NCBI GenBank assembly: GCA_030614245.1
Contig: JAUWKK010000218.1
Span: 1-5,304 of the forward strand
Length of the DNA: 5,304 bases
Source: Planctomycetota bacterium
GTDB lineage: Bacteria > Planctomycetota > PUPC01 > JABMSA01 > JAUWKK01
Direction of reading: 5' to 3'
Shown here: positions 1 to 5,304 of the stretch, piece after piece
How the letters are laid out: the number at the start of each line of letters is the position of its first letter
How positions within the stretch are numbered: position 1 is the first letter of the stretch
Translations under genes and position numbers: made by a program
Notes under the pieces: model-generated
What the model was told of the DNA's origin: nothing
Database searches by the model: none
What the model saw: only the letters and a program-made list of their open reading frames with translations

Positions 1-1286
1 CCACCGGGCCGGTTGGCCCCGTGCTGGCCGCCCGCCGCTTCTCCCGCGGCGAAACGGCCCGGCCCACCCGTCGCGGCCTTAGTGTGGATCTTCACGCCGC
101 CCTGGAAATGCTGAATCGCCGGCGCGATCTCGATCCGGCTGCCGGCGCGAAGATCGATTCCGCGTGCCGCCAGCCAGGTGATGGCCGGGGGGTTGATATG
201 TTCGAGCCGCTGCAACGGGCTGCCGGCCTTCTCGACGTCCGCCAGGTCCACGTCCTTCTCGGTGTACCACTTCCAGATGCTCTCGTCGAGCAACTCGGCA
301 CTGTAATCGTCCGGGTTTGACGCATAGTCGAGGAAGACGCGGCCACCGCCGGCAATCTTGCGGAAGACGGCGACATCGATCGCGTATGAAGGCTCTTCGA
401 ACGAGATCGGCCAGCTCGCGCCCTTGCGAAATATCGTGTTGAGCATCGTCCCCGGAGCATCGGGGAACACCTCGGGCAGAATTTCCACTCCTCCGGCGTC
501 CACCACCCTGGGTATGGCGCGGAACATGGAGCCAGAGCACGCCAGCGATGTCTTCAGCGATGACAGCCCGATCTGGATGAACTCCATATTCACCAGTTCA
601 GCGCCGGCCCGCAAAGCCATGGCGGCACCGTCGCCGGGCATTCCCTCGGGAAAGACATTCACGGCAAAAGCCTGTCCCGCGCCGCCGGTGGCGAGCACGG
701 TCGCGCCCGCTTTGAAGTAGATCAGGCCGCCTTCCTGGTTGACCCCGACGGCTCCGCAGCATTGACCGCCGTCAATGACGAGATCAATCGCCGTCGTATT
801 CTCGAAAACATCTATCGGCGCGTCCGATGCAGCATTGACGAGCGCCTCCTCGATATGGTTGGCCGTGTGCGGGCCGGTGTAGCAGGCGCGCGCGTACTTC
901 GAGCCGTCGGTTACGAATTGATCGGCCGTTCCGTTATCTTTCTTCACGAACGGCACGCCGAGCGCATCGAGATAGGCGAACGCGTCGGCAGCGTTTTTCG
1001 CGAGGACAGTCGCCAGATCGCCATCGGATACGAAGCCTCCGATGCGATAGATATCCTCAGCGTGGAAACGCCAATTGTCGGGCCCACCGGGTTCTGTGTA
1101 CGGCAGCGTGGCATGGAAAGCCATCCGATCGCTGCACGCGCGGGCAGTCACGCCGCTCTTGCCCAGTTCGCCTTTCGTGATCAGCACAACGGAGCAGGCG
1201 GGATCGGCCTCGACAGCGGCCAGCGCCGCCCGCAAGGCCGCGCCGCCACCGCCGATTACAAGGACGTCGCACTTGATGCTCTGCAA
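1..1286 (-). CDS. FAD-dependent oxidoreductase, succinate dehydrogenase/fumarate reductase flavoprotein superfamily (C-terminus off the left edge)
   Basis: The frame stays open for 428 codons from 1286 to the left edge; I translated it by hand from the minus strand. The N-terminus (residues 7-17, DVLVIGGGGAA) is the beta strand and glycine-rich loop of a Rossmann FAD-binding fold. GKSGVTARA (about 42-50) and TGPHTANHIEEAL follow as in FAD_binding_2 proteins. The last visible residues, AAGEAAGGQHGANRPG (to 428), are the family's second FAD/active-site signature, normally HGANRLG. Succinate dehydrogenase, fumarate reductase and L-aspartate oxidase flavoproteins share this layout. Here the usual FHPTG after the capping domain reads EFIQIG (235-240), so the substrate is probably not plain succinate or fumarate; H393 (QHFQGG) may be the retained active-site histidine. 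TTG at 1286 is the only acceptable start between the in-frame TAA at 1323-1325 and the FAD motif, preceded closely by GAGAG. I am sure of the superfamily, not of the reaction or partners. Confidence 0.9.
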   Translation of the reverse strand, partial: MQSIKCDVLVIGGGGAALRAALAAVEADPACSVVLITKGELGKSGVTARACSDRMAFHATLPYTEPGGPDNWRFHAEDIYRIGGFVSDGDLATVLAKNAADAFAYLDALGVPFVKKDNGTADQFVTDGSKYARACYTGPHTANHIEEALVNAASDAPIDVFENTTAIDLVIDGGQCCGAVGVNQEGGLIYFKAGATVLATGGAGQAFAVNVFPEGMPGDGAAMALRAGAELVNMEFIQIGLSSLKTSLACSGSMFRAIPRVVDAGGVEILPEVFPDAPGTMLNTIFRKGASWPISFEEPSYAIDVAVFRKIAGGGRVFLDYASNPDDYSAELLDESIWKWYTEKDVDLADVEKAGSPLQRLEHINPPAITWLAARGIDLRAGSRIEIAPAIQHFQGGVKIHTKAATGGPGRFAAGEAAGGQHGANRPG

Positions 1287-1331
1287 TGAACTCTCGCTTT
1301 CTGGACCTTTCCGATCCTGTTGTTACTGGGG

Positions 1332-1359
1332 CAGGGCTGCCAATCAATCAGCAGCCCTG
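1332..1359. other. Hairpin between the beta-helix gene and the flavoprotein gene
   Basis: CAGGGCTGC (1332-1340) is perfectly complementary to GCAGCCCTG (1351-1359), with a 10-base loop. It lies in the 169-bp gap between two minus-strand genes, about 45 bases upstream of the TTG start of the flavoprotein. Neither strand has a run of T after the stem, so it is not a standard intrinsic terminator. It could be an RNA processing or stability element, or a weak attenuator. The structure is directly visible; its role is not. Confidence 0.45.
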
Positions 1360-1455
1360 TCCACCGTGGCGGGCTGGAAAGGCTGCTACACACCCGCCGT
1401 TGCGGCCGGTGCGGGCGCTGATCGCCCAGTCTCACCAGGAGCAACTGCACGTCTA

Positions 1456-3840
1456 TCATTTCTTCTCCACGGGAGCCCGCCCGATATCCGGAGCGCTCTG
1501 CAATGGCTCACCGATGAGCACCCGAGCAGCCCCCGCGCGGCCCTTCCTGACGCGGATGAGCTTCTCGATCGCAGCGGGGTCGGTGACGCCCCACCAGTTG
1601 CCCGAGAGATCGAGGTCGCGTTCGCCGAGCAGGACGACGCTCCAGGATGTATTGCCGTCGAGCCGGCACCTTCTGATTGTGGGGCTGCTGACATCCTCCA
1701 CTTGAAGCCCGACCGGATTGCCGCTGATCGAGCAATTCGTCAGCCTGGCCCTGGCCTCGATGGTGAATTTCACGCCGAATTTCGCGTTGCCGGTGATCGT
1801 GCAGCCCTCGAGCATCGGCGATGCGGTCTCGCACAGCACGCCGCCGGGCGTGTTCCTCTCGATCGAGCAGTTCACCAGCGTCGGAGCCGCACGGCCGCCA
1901 GCCACCAGTCCATAGTTGCCGTTGCCTGCGATCTCACAGTCAACAATCCTCGGTGCGGCGGACGTCTCGCAGGTGATCCCAGGGCCGCCGTTCTCGACAA
2001 ACCTGCAACTTGATATCTCGCCTGCCATCGCATCGAAGCATCGCAGGCCCGACCCATTGTTCATCATCACAACGATGTTCCTGACTGTCGGCTCGCATTT
2101 CTGGCCGAACAGCATCCCGTTGAGGCCGTTGCGCTCGATGGTGGAGTCCTCGATGACGGGCTTGCAGGAGCCTTTGCACGTCAAGCCGTCGCCTTCGTTG
2201 TCGCTGAGCCGGCATTTTCTGATGATCGGATCGGCCGAGTTCGATATGGCAATCGCGGTGATGCCCGTCTGCGAGATACTGCACTGCTCGATTCTCGGCG
2301 AGGATTCCTCGCAGAGCACTCCGATGGCGGCATGCCGTATGATGCAGTGGCGCATTTCGGAGCCTTTCCTGCCGACGAACTGAATGCCGCCCCAGGCGCG
2401 GTCATCGCCCGGCAGGCCCCAATCGAACGAGCTCGGATTGGGTGCGGAAGATTCGAAGACGATCCTCGCATCGGCCTCGCCATTTGCATGCAGGGCCCCG
2501 TAGACTATCAGCGACGAATTGATCGTGAATTTCAGTACCGTACCGGGCTTGATCGTCAGGCTTGCGTCGCGCACGACGGTGACGCGACCGTCGAGGATGT
2601 AATCGCCGCCCGCGGGCGACCATGTGACGCCGCCCTCGACTGCCTTGTCGATGATCGTGCAACGGTAGCCATGCTGCTCGATCTTCGCGCGGATACCGTC
2701 GATGAACGCTGTGGTTTTCCGTGCGCGCTCGATCTCATCGAGTTCCATCCGCACAATCCTGGCCTGCTGCCAGACCGGATCGATATCCGCCGCGCGGTTG
2801 CGCCAGAGCCGGCCGAGTATCCCACGGGCCTTGCCGTACTTGTGGCCGTCCCTGTAAATCTGGGCCGCCTTGATATACCATTGCGTCGTCCATTCCGCAA
2901 CATCCACATACTCGGCAGCGGCATCGAGGTAAACCCTGCCGGCCGCCTCGGTGCCTTCGGATTTCTCGACGGCAGCGGCTTGTTCGTCCACGGTCTTGAG
3001 AAAGTCCTGTTCCAACAGGCTGGCCGTGGCCTGGTCGCCTCCTCTCGCCTGGTTCACGGCAAAGAGGACTTTCCTGGCCTCGTCGAACCGCTTCATCTGC
3101 CTGAGGACGGCCGCCATTCGCAATGCGTTCTGAACGCGTTCGGTCGGGTCGTTTTTCGCCAGTGCCGCCGCCTGCCGATAATGTTCGAGCGCCGCCTCGA
3201 ATTGCTCCTGCTCTGCGGCAATATCGCCCAGCCCCATGTATCCTTCCGCCTTCAGCCGAGGCTGCCGGGCGCGTTTGATATACTCCTTGTACTCCTTCTC
3301 GGCGAGATCAAACATCCCCTTTCTATGATAAAGCCTCGCTATGGCCAGCAGCGGCTCGATGGCATAGTTTCCAGCGAGACTCTTGACGCTAAAATGCTCG
3401 AGCAGCCGCACGTAGTGCTCGGTCGCGCGGCGGTTCTTCCCCTCACGGGCAAGCTCGTCTGCACGCTTTGCGGCCGGCTCGTTCAGCGTGTAGCTGATGA
3501 ACTGCTCGCTGAGCTTTCTGGCCTCGGCAACCGCCTCGTCATCTCTGCCCCCGGCTGCGAGATCCTTAACCCGGGCAAGCCCGCTCTCGTAGGCCGAGAC
3601 CATCTTGTCGGCATCTTGTGCGATCTTGCGGTACACCTCGACGACCTCCCCGACCGGGCGCAGGTTTTGAAGCTCCCTGGCTTCTTCCATTCGCCTGCGG
3701 AACTCCGCGGCCGCGGGATCTTCTTCAATCGCCTTTATGCCGCCCGGCCCCTTGAGCATTACAACCGCCAGCAGCAGAAGCGCCGCCAGCACCGCGAGCA
3801 ACATGATTCCCCACCTGGAAACGGCATAGAGCTTGAACAT
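1456..3840 (-). CDS. Membrane-anchored TPR / right-handed parallel beta-helix protein
   Basis: This 794-residue protein has four parts. Residues 1-11 are short and basic, and 12-29 form a single hydrophobic segment with Lys/Arg before it, suggesting a signal anchor with the rest outside the cytoplasmic membrane. Residues about 45-390 are helical and charged, with TPR-like pairs clearest at 160-190, 196-229 and 233-263 (for example GDIAAEQEQFEAALEHYRQA). Residues about 412-440 are the strand-rich entry often seen before such helices (DGRVTVVRDASLTIKPGTVLKF). Residues about 490-745 are a right-handed parallel beta-helix of roughly eleven 21-24-residue rungs of the type xxCxIxxNxxxG, closed by NWWG at 748-751. 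Such helices occur in carbohydrate-active enzymes, adhesins and NosD-like proteins; I see no catalytic motif, so binding or scaffolding is as likely as catalysis. Start: ATG with AAGGAG nine bases upstream and a matching promoter. No gene name is justified. Confidence 0.93.
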   Translation of the reverse strand: MFKLYAVSRWGIMLLAVLAALLLLAVVMLKGPGGIKAIEEDPAAAEFRRRMEEARELQNLRPVGEVVEVYRKIAQDADKMVSAYESGLARVKDLAAGGRDDEAVAEARKLSEQFISYTLNEPAAKRADELAREGKNRRATEHYVRLLEHFSVKSLAGNYAIEPLLAIARLYHRKGMFDLAEKEYKEYIKRARQPRLKAEGYMGLGDIAAEQEQFEAALEHYRQAAALAKNDPTERVQNALRMAAVLRQMKRFDEARKVLFAVNQARGGDQATASLLEQDFLKTVDEQAAAVEKSEGTEAAGRVYLDAAAEYVDVAEWTTQWYIKAAQIYRDGHKYGKARGILGRLWRNRAADIDPVWQQARIVRMELDEIERARKTTAFIDGIRAKIEQHGYRCTIIDKAVEGGVTWSPAGGDYILDGRVTVVRDASLTIKPGTVLKFTINSSLIVYGALHANGEADARIVFESSAPNPSSFDWGLPGDDRAWGGIQFVGRKGSEMRHCIIRHAAIGVLCEESSPRIEQCSISQTGITAIAISNSADPIIRKCRLSDNEGDGLTCKGSCKPVIEDSTIERNGLNGMLFGQKCEPTVRNIVVMMNNGSGLRCFDAMAGEISSCRFVENGGPGITCETSAAPRIVDCEIAGNGNYGLVAGGRAAPTLVNCSIERNTPGGVLCETASPMLEGCTITGNAKFGVKFTIEARARLTNCSISGNPVGLQVEDVSSPTIRRCRLDGNTSWSVVLLGERDLDLSGNWWGVTDPAAIEKLIRVRKGRAGAARVLIGEPLQSAPDIGRAPVEKK

Positions 3841-3849
3841 GCGGCATCT

Positions 3850-3855
3850 CTCCTT
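3850..3855 (-). promoter_or_regulatory. Shine-Dalgarno of the beta-helix gene
   Basis: AAGGAG on the minus strand, nine bases before the ATG at 3840. It settles the start: the hydrophobic anchor begins right after this ATG, and the leader predicted from the promoter is only about 18 nt. Confidence 0.85.
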
Positions 3856-3864
3856 CTCGATGGT

Positions 3865-3892
3865 ATTATACTCCAGTCTTGCGCAGGTTCAA
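3865..3892 (-). promoter_or_regulatory. Sigma70-type promoter for the beta-helix gene
   Basis: On the minus strand TTGAAC (3892-3887) and a perfect TATAAT (3870-3865) are separated by 16 bp. The predicted start of transcription is near 3858, giving an 18-nt leader that just includes the Shine-Dalgarno. The -10 box is consensus and the -35 box matches at TTGA. Its position directly in front of a real gene supports it. It may also serve the flavoprotein gene downstream. Confidence 0.65.
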
Positions 3893-4328
3893 CTCGTTTC
3901 TGGAACTCTCGAGCCGGTTGCGTTGTTCGGAGCGGGTTGTGATGAGCGAAGTTACGCGCGGCTTTCGAATGGCCCTGCAACGGGCCCGCCTGCCTGCTTG
4001 AAGCGGGGATGGAACCACAGGTGAACCCGCCATAGGCGGGCGGGTATGGAGGGTCGTTCATTCTTACTTAATTGCTCGGGCAGCTTCAGGCTCAGCTTCT
4101 GAAGGAGTATCTGCTGGTGTTCGTCAGGCATGGTCACGCTCTGTGTATCGCGTTTTCCGTTCTTGTTTCGGATGCACGGCCGAATGAACATGGCCCTTTC
4201 GCACGCGAACCACAACGCACCGACCGATGCGAAAGGACTTACGTCAATCCCGACCGAAAAAGAACCGAAAAAAGACGCGAAAGAATCTGAATCGGCCCAA
4301 ACTGCGGAAGATGGGTTAGGAATAGTGC
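3893..4328. other. Intergenic stretch between two divergent transcription units, no convincing gene
   Basis: Open frames exist here on both strands, but none combines a ribosome binding site with protein-like composition. The minus-strand frame from 4131 to 3952 begins plausibly (MPDEHQQILLQKLSLKLPEQ), then runs into the palindromic DNA and becomes Arg/Pro/Trp-rich, so at best it is a remnant. The palindromes at 3985-4044 are the only clear structure. The region separates the minus-strand promoter at 3865-3892 from the plus-strand promoter at 4329-4356 and could hold operators, but I recognise none. Confidence 0.6.
3985..4044. repeat. Nested GC-rich inverted repeats with two alternative pairings
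   Basis: The inner palindrome is CCCGCC (4026-4031), ATA, GGCGGG (4035-4040). Alternatively, CCCGCCTGCC (3985-3994) pairs over ten positions with GGCGGGCGGG (4035-4044), with one G-T wobble, enclosing a 40-base loop that holds the left arm of the inner palindrome. The two pairings share 4035-4040 and exclude each other. A compact GC-rich palindrome in non-coding DNA is typical of REP-like dispersed repeats, but only one copy is visible here. No T-run follows on either strand. Confidence 0.5.
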
Positions 4329-4356
4329 TTGACAGCCAACGAAGATATGCTATTAT
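4329..4356 (+). promoter_or_regulatory. Strong extended -10 sigma70 promoter for the small-gene cluster
   Basis: A perfect -35 box TTGACA (4329-4334), a 16-bp spacer ending in TGC (4348-4350, an extended -10), and TATTAT (4351-4356, five of six consensus positions). Transcription should begin near 4363, about 140 bases before the first small gene. This is the best promoter match I found in the window. It points away from the beta-helix gene, so the two units are divergent. Confidence 0.75.
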
Positions 4357-4362
4357 AGAGTG

Positions 4363-4503
4363 GTAGGGCGATGGGCGAAGGCAAGAGGATGGTGAACCGG
4401 CATATGTCATCAGCAAGATCCACTGCATCCATGTCAATCAAGCGTCGATACTTCCCAACGGGGGCAATTGCGCCATAGGAGCCACGATAAGGGAGACCAC
4501 GTG
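4363..4503 (+). other. Long 5' leader of the small-gene cluster, with a possible 35-codon upstream ORF
   Basis: This is the predicted untranslated leader from the 4329-4356 promoter. It contains an open frame of 35 codons (4371-4478, starting MGEGKRMVNRH, stop TAG) whose ATG would lie only about 8 bases from the transcript start, with AGGG too close to act as a normal ribosome site. The leader ends with GGGAG at 4491-4495, eight bases before the ATG at 4504. I see no riboswitch motif or intrinsic terminator. Regulation through the leader is possible but unproven. Confidence 0.35.
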
Positions 4504-4833
4504 ATGGCGAAGAAGGCCAAGAAGGCGAAAAAGGCCAAGGCGAAAAAAAGGACAACGAATAAGCCCAAGAGCGTCACGACCGGAGTCAGACCTGGGTCGA
4601 TCGATGCGGTGGAGCCGATCTACAGCAATTATGTGCAGGCCCGGGTCGGCCCCAACGACATCGCCTTGCTCTTTTGCCAGGCAATCGGCCCGGATCCCGC
4701 CGACATGGCAGCCGTGCGAAAGAAAGGCTATATTGAGGCCGATCCAAAGTCCGCCCTAATCCTGCCGATTCCCGTCGCGCAAGCATTACTCAGGCTTTTG
4801 CAGGACACGCTTCCGCCCGCCGAGGACGAATAA
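4504..4833 (+). CDS. DUF3467-like small protein with a lysine/alanine-rich N-terminal tail
   Basis: The product is 109 residues. Residues 1-24 form a very basic, low-complexity tail built from KKA units, like histone H1-type or nucleoid-associated tails. Residues about 36-105 resemble the DUF3467 family: an early Tyr-x-Asn (YSNYVQARV, 40-48), an Asp-containing turn then a hydrophobic strand (NDIALLFCQ, 51-59), a second strand ALILPIP (84-90), and a final amphipathic helix VAQALLRLLQDTL (91-103). That family is widespread and has no known function. The basic tail suggests nucleic-acid or polyanion binding; that is inference. I chose ATG 4504 for GGGAG eight bases upstream; GTG 4501 would add one residue, and TTG 4468 is unlikely. 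It is the first gene after the strong promoter and lies 49 bp before the next gene. The family match is from memory of the pattern. Confidence 0.85.
   Translation: MAKKAKKAKKAKAKKRTTNKPKSVTTGVRPGSIDAVEPIYSNYVQARVGPNDIALLFCQAIGPDPADMAAVRKKGYIEADPKSALILPIPVAQALLRLLQDTLPPAEDE
4510..4536 (+). repeat. Three tandem 9-bp repeats encoding Lys-Lys-Ala
   Basis: AAGAAGGCC, AAGAAGGCG and AAAAAGGCC occur in a row, in phase with the reading frame, followed by AAGGCG and a run of seven A (4543-4549). The repeat is imperfect only at third codon positions. In-phase units can be gained or lost without breaking the frame, so tail length may vary between relatives. Confidence 0.8.
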
Positions 4834-4882
4834 GCACTGCTGTTGACGCGAGCCGTGGGTAGTATCTGACCGAGAGGCGACC

Positions 4883-5170
4883 ATGAAACTCCCAAGCAAG
4901 AGGACGATCCTACGCAAGATAAAGTTCATACTCGAGCATGCAGTCGAACGTGAACTCTTCACATTGGAATGGTCTCAAGCCTGCCTGGGGGTTCTCTATG
5001 GTGAATCACACGAGAAACTTATGACGCTGCTGGACGAATGGTATGCGACGGCAGAGATGGATGCGATCCCGGGAATGAGGGAAACAGCGATCAGGGCACG
5101 TGCTCGGGCGGAAAGCGGTCGAGTAGAAGGTGTATGCCGAGAATACGCCCCATCTGATCCCATTGATTAA
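4883..5170 (+). CDS. Small protein of unknown function, second gene of the cluster
   Basis: The product is 95 residues and I do not recognise the family. The first 15 residues are basic (KLPSKRTILRKIKF), followed by a mostly helical stretch to about residue 55 with aromatic and leucine positions (LFTLEWSQACLGVLYG, then LMTLLDEWY). The C-terminal third is charged and ends acidic. There is no membrane segment, signal peptide or metal-binding cysteine pattern; it has two Cys. The start is supported by GAGAGG five bases before the ATG. It lies 49 bp after the DUF3467-like gene and 9 bp before the next start, so the three are probably one transcript. Codon use looks like a real gene, with few rare-looking runs. 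A small cytoplasmic partner or regulator of its neighbours is a guess. Confidence 0.78.
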   Translation: MKLPSKRTILRKIKFILEHAVERELFTLEWSQACLGVLYGESHEKLMTLLDEWYATAEMDAIPGMRETAIRARARAESGRVEGVCREYAPSDPID

Positions 5171-5179
5171 AGGGCCACA

Positions 5180-5304
5180 ATGCCCCGTAAGAAGAAAAAG
5201 TCGAGAGCAAGCGGCAAAGCACCAGCAACGCAGTACAAGGGCACCTTCCGTGTCAAGACATACAACCCATTCGAGACGTTCTTCAAGAAGAATCCGAAAG
5301 AGAG
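5180..5304 (+). CDS. Start of a protein with a lysine-rich N-terminus (cut by the right edge)
   Basis: An open frame begins at ATG 5180, 9 bp after the previous stop, with AGGG five bases upstream, and stays open for 41 codons to the edge. The visible start is MPRKKKKSRASGKAP, then YKGTFRVKTYNPFETFFKK. It shares with the first gene of the cluster a short basic tail before a folded region, though the sequences are not alike. The short spacing suggests translational coupling with the 95-residue protein. Too little is visible for a family call; the strand-like TFRVKTYNPF suggests the folded domain starts near residue 19. Confidence 0.68.
   Translation, partial: MPRKKKKSRASGKAPATQYKGTFRVKTYNPFETFFKKNPKE

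Noticed and set aside
1315..1349. TTGATT and TAACAA spaced 16 bp apart on the minus strand, upstream of the flavoprotein
   Set aside because: Both boxes are poor, the -10 especially, and the pair lies across the hairpin; not enough to call a promoter.
1256..1459. 67-codon minus-strand ORF that overlaps the beta-helix stop and the flavoprotein start
   Set aside because: The ATGA-type overlap with the upstream stop is tempting, but the sequence is Arg/Pro/Ser-rich, runs through the hairpin and resembles no protein.
762..2013. Long plus-strand open frames (762-1289 and 1075-2013)
   Set aside because: They are antisense to the flavoprotein and beta-helix genes, whose motifs are clear on the minus strand; the products look like low-complexity shadow translations.
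1636..2350. Regular repeats of about 65-70 bp as a possible CRISPR or tandem array
   Set aside because: The periodicity is in the protein (beta-helix rungs), with diverged DNA; there are no identical repeats or spacers.
2332..3942. 536-codon open frame on the plus strand
   Set aside because: It is wholly antisense to the beta-helix gene, has no ribosome binding site or recognisable domain, and its composition is what GC-rich coding DNA gives on the opposite strand.
3952..4131. Minus-strand ORF starting MPDEHQQILLQKLSLK
   Set aside because: The first 20 residues look protein-like, but the start has no good Shine-Dalgarno and the rest is translated palindrome DNA. It could be a decayed fragment, not a supportable gene.
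4843..4870. TTGACG box between the first two small genes as a possible promoter
   Set aside because: No acceptable -10 box lies 15-19 bases downstream, so co-transcription from 4329 is simpler.

Overview
The window looks like bacterial chromosome from a fairly GC-rich, probably uncultured lineage. A large membrane-anchored TPR/beta-helix protein, an atypical fumarate-reductase-like flavoprotein and a lysine-tailed DUF3467-like small protein would fit a Planctomycetes/PVC-type genome, but no marker gene here fixes the taxonomy, so this is a weak inference.

Left block (1-3892, all minus strand). An E. coli-like promoter at 3865-3892 and a clear Shine-Dalgarno at 3850-3855 lead into a 794-residue protein (3840 down to 1456). 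It has an N-terminal membrane anchor, a TPR-like helical region and a right-handed parallel beta-helix of about eleven rungs with a cysteine/asparagine ladder. After a 169-bp gap holding a 9-bp stem hairpin, a second minus-strand gene starts at a TTG (1286) and runs off the left edge. It is an FAD-dependent oxidoreductase of the succinate dehydrogenase/fumarate reductase flavoprotein superfamily that lacks the usual HPT substrate-site motif. The two may be co-transcribed, but nothing ties them functionally.

Middle (3893-4328) is non-coding as far as I can see. Its only clear structure is a GC-rich palindrome (4026-4040), whose right arm can pair instead with an upstream copy at 3985-3994.

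Right block (4329-5304, plus strand, visibly less GC-rich). A very strong sigma70-type promoter (TTGACA, 16-bp spacer, TGC plus TATTAT) is followed by a leader of about 140 nt and then three small genes in tandem. These are a 109-residue DUF3467-like protein with a histone-like Lys/Ala tail, a 95-residue orphan, and the start of another protein with a lysine-rich N-terminus, cut by the right edge. The second and third are 9 bp apart and look co-translated. This divergently transcribed cluster is the least explained part of the window and the best candidate for something undescribed, but the sequence alone does not reveal its function.
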